In this document: positions 1 through 6,120 of the stretch, piece after piece | Layout: every line of letters starts with the position of its first letter | Position numbering within the stretch: position 1 is the stretch's first letter | Assembly: GCA_015655535.1 (NCBI GenBank) | Contig: JAATEW010000249.1 | Coordinates: 1 to 9,962, forward strand | DNA length: 9,962 nucleotides | Source: Hyphomicrobiales bacterium | Lineage (GTDB): Bacteria; Pseudomonadota; Alphaproteobacteria; Rhizobiales; Beijerinckiaceae | Direction: 5' to 3' | Program-made: the position numbers and the translations under genes | The notes under the pieces: generated by a model | The model's input: only the letters and a program-made list of their open reading frames with translations | Told to the model about the DNA's origin: nothing | Databases searched by the model: none

Positions 1-1
1 C

Positions 2-382
2 GAAATGTTCCAATATGCCGCGACCAATTTCGGCGATGCCAATGCGCAATATAATCTGGCGCGCATGTATCTCGACGGCGGTGATGTCGTCGCCAAAGAC
101 GGCCGCCAGGCTGCGCGCTGGCTCTATCTCGCAGCCGACAAGGGCCATCCGCAGGCACAGGCGCTTCTCGGCCAGATGCTCTTCACCGGCCATGATGGCG
201 TGCAGAAGCAGCGGGCGAAGGGCCTGATGTGGCTTTCGATCGCGCGTGACGCGGCCCTGCAATCCAAGAAAGACCAGTGGATCGTCGATCTTTACGAAAA
301 GGCCAATGCCGCGGCGAGCGACACGGACCGGCAGGTCGCCACGATCTATCGCGACGATTTCAAGAACAGCAAGCACAACTGA
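2..382 (+). CDS. Sel1-repeat (SLR/TPR-like) protein, possibly ExoR-like; 3' part only
   Basis: The reading frame is open from the left edge, so this is the C-terminal ~126 residues of a longer protein; the first ATG at position 5 is probably internal. Two Sel1-type repeats are visible: one around GDANAQYNLARMYLDGG and one around AARWLYLAADKGHPQAQALL, followed by a third partial helix pair containing GLMWLSIAR. Sel1 repeats are alpha-helical hairpins that bind other proteins. The closing segment (GLMWLSIAR, then WIVDLYEKA, then a charged tail) resembles, from memory, the C-terminus of ExoR, the periplasmic Sel1-repeat protein that restrains the ExoS/ChvI two-component system in Rhizobiales and so controls exopolysaccharide and motility. 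The signal peptide that would support a periplasmic location lies outside the window. The family call is firm; ExoR identity is a moderate inference and another Sel1 protein is possible. Confidence 0.8.
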   Translation, partial: EMFQYAATNFGDANAQYNLARMYLDGGDVVAKDGRQAARWLYLAADKGHPQAQALLGQMLFTGHDGVQKQRAKGLMWLSIARDAALQSKKDQWIVDLYEKANAAASDTDRQVATIYRDDFKNSKHN

Positions 383-669
383 ACATTTTCATGCGCTCTC
401 TGGGCGCGCGGTTGCTGCTTATGGTTAGCAGGCGCTGAAGGTCCGCGCCTTTCCGCCCGGCCCTTTCTTTCCCACCCTTAAGGTTTGAGACGGAACCCGG
501 AACGGACCGGCGACGAATCACTGTTTTTCGAAAGTTCCGGGCCTGTTCACGCACCATCTTGTGGCGCGGGCCAATGCGCTTAACATCATGCAGATCGCGG
601 GCTTCGCGTGAAACGCGCGGGCCGCGCGCGCGTTAAGCTCTTGTCCCATTTTGAATCGCGAGGCGGGCA
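383..669. other. Non-coding gap with several stem-loops
   Basis: I see no credible gene in these 287 bases. The gap holds three inverted repeats: AGGCGC/GCGCCT at 430-435 and 445-450, a possible weak terminator for the upstream gene but with no real T run; CCCGGAAC/GTTCCGGG at 496-503 and 534-541 with a 30-nt loop; and AACGCGCG/CGCGCGTT at 612-619 and 627-634 in a very GC-rich stretch 36 bp before the next start. The promoter of the downstream gene is presumably here, but I cannot pick convincing -35 and -10 boxes. Confidence 0.5.
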
Positions 670-1464
670 GTGGCGAGCATTCGTGTCGGCATCGGCGGCT
701 GGACCTTCGCGCCCTGGCGCGACAATTTTTATCCGCGCGGGCTGAAGCAGGCCGACGAACTTTCCTTCGCAAGCCGGCATGTCTCGACCATCGAGGTCAA
801 CGGCACTTTCTATCGCACGCAATCGCCCGAAAGCTTTCGCCGCTGGGCGGAGGAGGTGCCGAAAGACTTTGTCTTCTCTATCAAGGCGCATCGGCTGACG
901 ACGCATCGCAAGGCGCTCGCGGAATCGGGCGATGCGATCACGCGCTTTCTCGATAGCGGTCTCGCCGAATTGGGCAAGAAGCTCGGTCCGATTCTCTGGC
1001 AATTCGCGCCGACGAAAAAATTCGAGGCGGAGGATTTCGAGGCTTTTCTGAGCTGCCTGCCGGCAAAACTGGACACGCTCAAACTGCGCCACGTCGTCGA
1101 AGTGCGGCATGAGAGCTTTTGTTGCGAAGATTTCGTCGCATTGGCGCGGCGCTACAAAGTGGCAATCTGCCTCGCGCTTTCCGATAAATATCCGCTGATC
1201 GCCGATCCGACGGCGGATTTCATCTATGCGCGGCTGCAGACGAGCCAAGCGAAAGAAGTCATAGGCTATCCGAAGAAAGAACTCGATCGCTGGGCGGGAT
1301 ATGCGAAGCAATGGGCGGAGGGCAAAGGGGTTGCGGAGCTGCCGTTGCTCGCGAAGCCGCCCGCCGCGAAAGCCAAGGGACTCGATTGTTTTCTCTATTT
1401 CATCGCCGGGGCCAAAGAGCGCAATCCGGCGGCGGCCATGGCGTTGATGGAGCGGCTGAAGTGA
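670..1464 (+). CDS. DUF72 family protein (YecE-like)
   Basis: A 264-residue protein of the DUF72/YecE family, a TIM-barrel-like fold of unsettled biochemical function. The family pattern runs through the whole length: VGIGGWTFAPWRDNFYP at residues 6-22, the IEVNGTFYR segment at 41-49, VPKDFVFSIKAHRLTTH at 63-79, a GPILWQFAP strand at 106-114, VEVRHESF at 143-150, and DFIYARLQ at 183-190, where many relatives have a YVRLHG-type motif. The size fits the family (about 240-300 aa). The start is GTG at 670, supported by GAGG at 660-663 with a 6-nt spacer. It stands alone on the plus strand, converging on the cyclase gene. The family call is firm; I assign no reaction. Confidence 0.9.
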   Translation: MASIRVGIGGWTFAPWRDNFYPRGLKQADELSFASRHVSTIEVNGTFYRTQSPESFRRWAEEVPKDFVFSIKAHRLTTHRKALAESGDAITRFLDSGLAELGKKLGPILWQFAPTKKFEAEDFEAFLSCLPAKLDTLKLRHVVEVRHESFCCEDFVALARRYKVAICLALSDKYPLIADPTADFIYARLQTSQAKEVIGYPKKELDRWAGYAKQWAEGKGVAELPLLAKPPAAKAKGLDCFLYFIAGAKERNPAAAMALMERLK

Positions 1465-1471
1465 GCTTAAC

Positions 1472-1545
1472 TCAAACCCTCATCCTGAGGAGCGAGCCAT
1501 AGGGCCGACGCCCTATGGCTCGCGTCTCGAAGGGCGAGGGTTTGA
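1472..1545 (+). repeat. REP-like palindromic element, copy 1
   Basis: An imperfect long palindrome beginning 8 bp after the DUF72 gene. The outer arms TCAAACCCTC (1472-1481) and GAGGGTTTGA (1536-1545) are perfectly complementary. Inside, CCCTCATCCTGAGGA and CTCGAAGGGCGAGGG are partly complementary, and the core is a perfect 14-bp hairpin, GCGAGCCATAGGGC (1492-1505) with GCCCTATGGCTCGC (1510-1523), loop CGAC. It may act as a transcription terminator or mRNA stabiliser between convergent genes, though there is no T run. It shares its ends with the next element in inverted orientation. Confidence 0.75.
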
Positions 1546-1564
1546 AGTCAAAAATAACGCTGAT

Positions 1565-1630
1565 CCCTCGCCCTTCGAGGCTTGCATTCAAATCGCTTAC
1601 GATTTGAATGCGCACACCTCAGGGTGAGGG
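1565..1630 (-). repeat. REP-like palindromic element, copy 2 (inverted, different core)
   Basis: CCCTCGCCCTTCGAG at 1565-1579 is the exact reverse complement of 1526-1540 in copy 1. The other end, CCTCAGGGTGAGGG at 1617-1630, corresponds in reverse complement to the CCCTCATCCTGAGG end of copy 1. The core is a different perfect 12-bp hairpin, GCATTCAAATCG (1584-1595) with CGATTTGAATGC (1600-1611), loop CTTA. It ends 2 bp before the cyclase stop codon and could help end that transcript. Confidence 0.75.
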
Positions 1631-1632
1631 AC

Positions 1633-3852
1633 CTAAGCCAGTCCACGCAACAGGCCCGCATAGAACTTCGCATAAGGCGTGCTTTCGGGATGCGCTTGCG
1701 CGGCGGCGATGATCTCATGGATCTTGATGTCTTTTCTATCCACGGCCGAAAGCACGGCTTCATGCACAGCGAGGAAGCGTTGGAAATCCGCCGTATCCGT
1801 CTTCGCCGATCCATGCAGGGCAAAGACGCGCAAGGCGCGGCTCTTGCCTTTGAGATCGATGTGGCCGAGGCAGACGAAGAGAAAGTCCGGCGCAGCCTGT
1901 ACGGTCTGTTCCGAGACGATGATCGGCACGCCAAGCACTTTCGTCGCCGCTTCGAGCCGCGCCGCTATATTCACCGTATCGCCGACGATCGAATAGTCGA
2001 AGCGGTGCTGCGATCCGATATTGCCGACAAAGACTTCGCCGGACGAAATGCCGATGCCGATATCAATCGGCTGATGCGAGCGGCCGGCTTCTATCGTCTC
2101 GGCCGCGACTTTCGCGTCGATCAGAGCGACGGCCTCGCGCATGGCGAGCGCCGCGCGGCAGGCATGTTCGGCATGGCGGGGAACATCTGTCGGCGCGTTC
2201 CAGAAGGCCATGAGGCCGTCGCCTATATATTTGTCGAGCGTGCCGTTTTCATTGAGCACGATCTCGGTCAGCGGCGTGTGCAGCATATTGAGAAATTGCA
2301 CGACCTCTTGGGCGGTCAGTGCTTCGGCCCGCGCGGTGAAATCGCGAATGTCGCTGAAGAGCACCGTCACATCTCTTGCTTCGCCGCCGAGCCGGAGACG
2401 CGACGGATCCTCCGCCAGCCGCTCGACGAGCGCAGGCGCGAGATAGCGGGCGAAGGCCTGACGCACGAAGCGTCTTTGGCGTTCCGAGCGCCGGTAGACC
2501 GAGACCGTCATGGTCGTATAGGAGGCAAGCGATGTCGCCGCCGGCAGCAGCGGGTCGAACAGAAGGTCGGCCCGTTGGAAAGCGAGAAAGCTCGCACCGG
2601 CGAACCCCATGATGACATAGACGGTCAAAAGCGCCGCCGCTATCGGGTTGGCGAAACGCGCAAGCAAGCTTGTGACGATCCCGCCGAGCACAAGCAAAAT
2701 GGCCTCAAGCCCCGGCGCATAGTCCGGCCGCGCCAGATGGGCGCCGGAAGCGATATGCTCGATCACTTCGGCATGAATATCGACGCCGGGGACGGCGGCT
2801 TCCAAGGGCGTCGAGCGAATGTCGGTTTGCGCGGCGGCACTGGAGCCGATGAGCATGATCTTGTCGCGGATATCGTCGGGCTCGGCGAGCCCGTCGAGCA
2901 CGCGCCATGCCGGAATGCGGCGGCCTGCTTGCGTTCCGGCGAAACGCACGCGCACCATGCCGTCCGATTCCGTATCGATCAGGGCATTGCCGATCTTGAC
3001 CGAAATAATGCCGGTCGACGCGCCATAGGCCTGCGCGCCGGAGGCATTCGAGGATTTCACGATGATCGTATCGGCGCCTTGGGCTACGCGCAAAGCTTCG
3101 GTGTCGAGCGAAGGCACCATCACGGGGGTGCCGCCGGCATTGTCGGCGGCGAAGAGCAAGGGCGCCTTGCGCACGATGAGATCGCGGTCCGGCAGCCAGT
3201 TGATGGCGCCGAGGCCAGCCGTCTTTTCGGTGAGACGCGGCAGCGGCAGAATGGCGCTGTGAAACCGCGTCAAGAACAGGATCGGATCGTCGCCGAGCGT
3301 CGCAAACCCGGTCTTGACCGGGATATCGCGCGGCTCGCCCTCGAAGGTCAGCACGAAGGCGAGGGCCGAAGGCATCGTGCCCAAGGCCTCCGCCAGGCTG
3401 TCGGTCTTGATCAGGCCTTTGGCGACAAGCGCGTCGCGAAAAGCGTCGCGCTCCGGAATATCGGGCAATTGCGTCAGCATGTTTTCCGGCGTGAGGCGGT
3501 CGCGTTCCGCGAAGAGCACGTCGAAGACAATGGCTGCCGCGCCGAGCCCGCTGAGCTTTTCGGCAAGGTCCGAAAGGCGGCTGCGCGGCCAGGGCCATTG
3601 CCCGAGCTTTTCGAGCGAGGCATCGTCAATGTCGATGACGCGGACGGGCAGATCGGGCGTCCAGGTGCGCGGACTGAGGCGCTGATAATTATCGAAAATG
3701 AGATTGCGGAGATTGTCGGCGACGGGCGGATTGGCAAAGCAGATCGCAAGGCCGATGGCGATCGGCGCGCACCATAGAGCCGCGCCGAGGCTCGCGCGCC
3801 AAAGCTTCGCCAACCGATCTCTCAGTCCAAGGATCAGCGAAGCCTTGTCCAC
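1633..3852 (-). CDS. CHASE2-domain class III adenylate/guanylate cyclase
   Basis: A 739-residue membrane receptor cyclase that makes a cyclic nucleotide, most likely cAMP from ATP, in response to an extracytoplasmic signal. Order: membrane segment at about 22-40; CHASE2 sensor at about 45-378, with the typical RVIDIDDASLEKLGQWPWPR at 71-90 and a DKIMLIGSSA strand at 330-339; three closely spaced membrane segments at about 382-452; then the class III catalytic domain from about 490. Catalytic features: FSDIRDFT with metal-binding Asp501, KYIGDG with substrate-recognising Lys541 and metal-binding Asp545, SIVGDTVNIAAR with Ser621 at the second purine-recognition position, and transition-state residues Asn628 and Arg632. 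Lys541 favours adenylate over guanylate specificity. The start is GTG, with only 3 bp after the xth stop and no good Shine-Dalgarno sequence, so coupled translation is likely. The end abuts the inverted repeats. Family call firm; signal unknown. Confidence 0.93.
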   Translation of the reverse strand: MDKASLILGLRDRLAKLWRASLGAALWCAPIAIGLAICFANPPVADNLRNLIFDNYQRLSPRTWTPDLPVRVIDIDDASLEKLGQWPWPRSRLSDLAEKLSGLGAAAIVFDVLFAERDRLTPENMLTQLPDIPERDAFRDALVAKGLIKTDSLAEALGTMPSALAFVLTFEGEPRDIPVKTGFATLGDDPILFLTRFHSAILPLPRLTEKTAGLGAINWLPDRDLIVRKAPLLFAADNAGGTPVMVPSLDTEALRVAQGADTIIVKSSNASGAQAYGASTGIISVKIGNALIDTESDGMVRVRFAGTQAGRRIPAWRVLDGLAEPDDIRDKIMLIGSSAAAQTDIRSTPLEAAVPGVDIHAEVIEHIASGAHLARPDYAPGLEAILLVLGGIVTSLLARFANPIAAALLTVYVIMGFAGASFLAFQRADLLFDPLLPAATSLASYTTMTVSVYRRSERQRRFVRQAFARYLAPALVERLAEDPSRLRLGGEARDVTVLFSDIRDFTARAEALTAQEVVQFLNMLHTPLTEIVLNENGTLDKYIGDGLMAFWNAPTDVPRHAEHACRAALAMREAVALIDAKVAAETIEAGRSHQPIDIGIGISSGEVFVGNIGSQHRFDYSIVGDTVNIAARLEAATKVLGVPIIVSEQTVQAAPDFLFVCLGHIDLKGKSRALRVFALHGSAKTDTADFQRFLAVHEAVLSAVDRKDIKIHEIIAAAQAHPESTPYAKFYAGLLRGLA

Positions 3853-3855
3853 GCG

Positions 3856-4632
3856 TCACGCGAGATCGATGCGGATCGGCACGTGATCCGACGGCTTGTC
3901 CTCGGCGCGGCGCTCTTTGTCGATCGTGACTTTCAAAAGCCTGTCGGCTGCCTGCGGCGACAAGAGGAGATGATCAATCCTGATCCCTTTATTGCGCTGC
4001 CAGGCGCCGGCTTGGTAATCCCAAAACGTATAGAGACCGGCATCGTCCGTCGTCGCGCGCAAGGCGTCGGTCAGGCCGAGATTGAGCAGCGTGCGAAAGC
4101 GTGCGCGGGTGTCGGGCAGGAATAGCGCATCATTGACCCAGGCGGCGGGATCAGAGGCGTCGCGCGCGTCCGGGATGACATTATAATCGCCGGCAAAGAC
4201 CAGCGGCTCTTCATAGGCGAGCAGCGCCTTCGCATGGGCGATGAGCCGGTCCATCCAGCCGAGCTTGTAAGGATATTTATCCGTGTCAGGCGGATTGCCA
4301 TTGGGCAGATAGAGGCAGGTGACCCGCACGACGCCCGCGCCGTCCGGAATGATCGCCTCGATATAGCGCGCATGTTCGTCGCTCGGGTCGCCCGGCAGGC
4401 TGCGCGTCACCTCGGGCGGGGCCTTGGAGAGGATCGCGACGCCGTTGAAGCCTTTCTGGCCGTGGGTCGCCACATTATAGCCGAGCGCCTCGACCTCCAG
4501 GCGCGGGAAGGCCTCGTCGACGCATTTGATTTCCTGCAGGCAGAGAACGTCGGGGCCAACATCCTTCAAATAGCGAAGCAGATGTTCCGTCCTTTGCCGG
4601 ACGGAATTGACGTTCCAGGTGGCGATTTGCAC
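3856..4632 (-). CDS. xth: Exodeoxyribonuclease III (class II AP endonuclease)
   Basis: A 258-residue ExoIII/APE1-family enzyme that nicks DNA 5' of abasic sites and has 3'-5' exonuclease and 3'-phosphatase activity in base excision repair. With the start used here, motifs are ATWNVNS (Asn7), LQEIK (Glu34), CLYLPNG (Tyr108), FAGDYNV (Asp149, Asn151), RIDHLLLS (Asp220) and the closing SDHVPI (His250). The family's active-site residues are present. Start choice: ATGs at 4663, 4656 and 4641 are in frame or nearby, but GGAGG at 4646-4642 lies inside the longer versions, abuts the 4641 ATG with no spacer, and sits 9 nt before GTG 4632. The GTG start also places Asn7 and Glu34 at the E. coli numbers. 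A start at 4641 would add three residues (MTA). The cyclase gene follows after 3 bp. Confidence 0.93.
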   Translation of the reverse strand: MQIATWNVNSVRQRTEHLLRYLKDVGPDVLCLQEIKCVDEAFPRLEVEALGYNVATHGQKGFNGVAILSKAPPEVTRSLPGDPSDEHARYIEAIIPDGAGVVRVTCLYLPNGNPPDTDKYPYKLGWMDRLIAHAKALLAYEEPLVFAGDYNVIPDARDASDPAAWVNDALFLPDTRARFRTLLNLGLTDALRATTDDAGLYTFWDYQAGAWQRNKGIRIDHLLLSPQAADRLLKVTIDKERRAEDKPSDHVPIRIDLA

Positions 4633-4656
4633 GGCGGTCATCCTCCAGCGGCGCAT

Positions 4657-4683
4657 CGGTCATTTCAATTGACCGAATGTATA
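4657..4683 (-). promoter_or_regulatory. Putative xth promoter -10 box and palindromic operator
   Basis: On the minus strand TATACA (4683-4678) is a good -10 match; no convincing -35 is seen upstream. Directly after it lies a near-perfect palindrome, CGGTCA (4657-4662) and TGACCG (4670-4675), in which TT and AA inside the 7-nt spacer also pair. It would fall around the transcription start, a usual place for a repressor site. The regulator is unknown. Confidence 0.35.
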
Positions 4684-4710
4684 CGCTTCGCGCCCGGAAG
4701 ACATCCTAAC

Positions 4711-4741
4711 GAAAAACGCATCCGGGTTGCCCCGGATGCGT
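4711..4741 (-). terminator. Rho-independent terminator of the His-rich peptide gene
   Basis: A perfect 11-bp stem, ACGCATCCGGG (4716-4726) with CCCGGATGCGT (4731-4741), and a 4-nt loop. Read on the minus strand it is followed by TTTTTC, the classic intrinsic terminator form. It lies about 25 bp past the stop codon of the 61-aa gene, so it should separate that transcript from xth. Confidence 0.85.
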
Positions 4742-4765
4742 CGCCTTCAGCCTATCGAGACTATA

Positions 4766-4951
4766 TCAACGATGCCAATGGTGCCAATGATGATGCCAGT
4801 GGCGATGGAAATAGGCGGAGCGGCCGGTCACGAGAGCCGGAGCCTTCGTGGCGATGCCGGGCTTTTCGGGCGCAGCCGGCATTTGGGCGGCATCCGCGGT
4901 GGCGGCCATCAGGCCGAATGCGACGAGGCTGAGAGTGATTTGGCGAATCAT
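4766..4951 (-). CDS. Small secreted His/Trp-rich peptide (61 aa), unknown function
   Basis: A 61-residue protein that I do not recognise as a named family. Residues 1-21 form a typical Sec signal peptide: MIRQ, a hydrophobic stretch TLSLVAFGLMAATA, and an ADA cleavage motif before Ala22. The mature ~40 residues have a short Pro/Ala/Lys-rich part and a C-terminal tail FHRHWHHHWHHWHR with eight His and three Trp, which could bind metal ions such as Ni, Cu or Zn; that is inference. The start is well supported: AAGGAG at 4963-4958 with a 6-nt spacer. The frame is open further upstream to 5173, but that extension runs through repeats and has no such site. A strong terminator follows. The leader contains a two-tier inverted repeat whose outer stem overlaps the Shine-Dalgarno sequence. 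Confidence 0.75.
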   Translation of the reverse strand: MIRQITLSLVAFGLMAATADAAQMPAAPEKPGIATKAPALVTGRSAYFHRHWHHHWHHWHR

Positions 4952-4960
4952 TGAGATCTC

Positions 4961-5036
4961 CTTTGGAGCCCTTGTGAAAGCACCCGGAGCATGAAATCGG
5001 GGGAAAAACCATGCTCCGGGCGGGATTGCTCCAAAG
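4961..5036 (-). promoter_or_regulatory. Structured leader of the His-rich peptide gene
   Basis: In minus-strand RNA an outer 9-bp stem can form between CTTTGGAGC (5036-5028) and GCTCCAAAG (4969-4961), enclosing a perfect 11-bp inner hairpin CCCGGAGCATG (5020-5010) with CATGCTCCGGG (4993-4983) and a 16-nt loop. The 3' strand of the outer stem covers the first three bases of the AAGGAG ribosome binding site, so folding could dampen translation. Whether the inner hairpin is a leader element or a dispersed repeat cannot be told from one copy. Confidence 0.45.
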
Positions 5037-5122
5037 CCACAATCGCAAATATGAGCTGACGGCTGCCTGAACCCGCCCGTCATCTCCCGTTCAGATTGCA
5101 AGCCCGTATGGTTTAGCCTCGA

Positions 5123-5170
5123 AGCATCGGACCCAAAAGTGGCAACCGGTTTTGGGATTAATCCGAAGCT
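5123..5170 (-). repeat. Palindromic intergenic repeat downstream of the acyltransferase
   Basis: Arms TCGGA (5127-5131) and TCCGA (5162-5166), with inner CCCAAAA (5132-5138) and TTTTGGG (5150-5156) and a central GTGGCAACCGG. I recall very similar sequences (GCATCGGACC, AAAAGTGG, AACCGGTTTT) scattered in Hyphomicrobiales genomes; this is memory, not a search. It starts about 10 bp past the acyltransferase stop codon and may serve as its 3' end. Confidence 0.55.
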
Positions 5171-5179
5171 CAAAACAAA

Positions 5180-6055
5180 TTAGCCCCAACGGCGATGCGA
5201 CCACATCCATTGCTCAGGATGCCGGCGGATCGTGCGCTCGAATTCGCTTTGCAACGAAGCGGTGGCGGCGAGAATATCGGCATCCCGATCGTCGGTTCTC
5301 GGCACTTTGATTTCGATCAGGCGAATGGTGAAGCGCACGCCGGGCTTGCGGACGATTTCGCCAGCGTAAAGCTTCACGTCATAGGTCCGCGCGATCATGG
5401 CGGGGAAGGGCGTAGATGGCGCGAGATGCCCGAAGAACGGGACGCGGAGGCCGCGGAAATCGCGCTGGTCGGCGAGCATGGCGATCGTGCCGCCCTCCCG
5501 CGTATGGCGGATCAATTGGCGCGCCGTCTGCGAGTTTTTAGGATAGAGGCCGCCCGGATATAAAAAGCCGCGCATCTTGCGCACTCGCGCATCGACCAGC
5601 GGATTCTTGATGCGCTGATAAACTCCGGCCGGTTGGGTTTTGGCACGCGCCGTGATAGCGAGCACGGCGATCTCCCAATTGGCTTGATGCGGCGCGCAGA
5701 AGACGCGGCCTTCTCCCGGTGCCATCGCGGCGAAGACGTCCTGGCTTAACATCTCGACGCGATGGCTTGCCGCCAGCTCGGCGAGACGAAAGGACTCGGC
5801 AAAAGTCTGCCCGAGATTTTCCCACATATCCAAGGCAATCGCGTCGCGTTCCGCCTGGGTCTTTTCCGGAAAGGCCTTGCCGAGATTGGCCAGCGCGCGT
5901 GTATGGCGGCGCCCGATGCGAGGGCCGAAAAAGCGCCAGACACGGCCGGAAAACCAGGATGCCGCCTCGATCGGCAAGGCGGTCAGGATGAAACCCGCCA
6001 AAACGAAGGCCATATCCTCTAGTCTGTAACGCAGGGAGGATTGGCCGAAACCCAT
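5180..6055 (-). CDS. Lipid A biosynthesis acyltransferase, HtrB/LpxL family
   Basis: A 291-residue inner-membrane acyltransferase that would transfer a secondary acyl chain (lauroyl type) from acyl-ACP to a lipid A precursor. Features: an N-terminal LRYRLED segment followed by a membrane-anchoring helix at about 16-32; RALANLGKAFPEKT at 53-66, the usual start of the soluble domain; the catalytic HX4E motif as HQANWE (His123, Glu128); YQRIKNP at 147-153; LADQRD at 195-200 followed by VPFFGH; and the closing HPEQWMWSHRRW. The length fits the family. The ATG at 6055 keeps the conserved YRLE segment; a second ATG at 6013 would lose it. No strong ribosome binding site is seen. The gene lies 65 bp after the flavin hydroxylase and may be co-transcribed. 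Family firm; which acyl chain or position is not determined, and a related lysophospholipid or ornithine-lipid substrate cannot be excluded. Confidence 0.88.
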   Translation of the reverse strand: MGFGQSSLRYRLEDMAFVLAGFILTALPIEAASWFSGRVWRFFGPRIGRRHTRALANLGKAFPEKTQAERDAIALDMWENLGQTFAESFRLAELAASHRVEMLSQDVFAAMAPGEGRVFCAPHQANWEIAVLAITARAKTQPAGVYQRIKNPLVDARVRKMRGFLYPGGLYPKNSQTARQLIRHTREGGTIAMLADQRDFRGLRVPFFGHLAPSTPFPAMIARTYDVKLYAGEIVRKPGVRFTIRLIEIKVPRTDDRDADILAATASLQSEFERTIRRHPEQWMWSHRRWG

Positions 6056-6120
6056 GGATCGAAAAGGCCCCTGTGTCGTCTACCAGATGCTTACTGAGGC
6101 GTATGAAGGGGGAATGAAGA

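Noticed and set aside
586..1311. A 241-codon minus-strand frame across the DUF72 gene
   Set aside because: The plus-strand DUF72 protein has family motifs along its whole length; the antisense product is Arg-rich without motifs.
1465..1632. CRISPR array or integron-like site in the repeat-rich gap
   Set aside because: There are only two repeat copies, in opposite orientation, with palindromic cores and no regular spacers or integrase gene.
1582..3777. A 731-codon plus-strand open frame antisense to the cyclase gene
   Set aside because: It has low-complexity Arg/Gly/Asp-rich composition and no family motif, while the opposite strand encodes a full CHASE2 cyclase. Long antisense frames are expected in GC-rich coding DNA.
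4952..5173. N-terminal extension of the 61-aa secreted peptide to a 135-residue protein
   Set aside because: The extension crosses the leader fold and part of the 5123-5170 repeat, lacks a ribosome binding site, and would bury a clear signal peptide in mid-protein.
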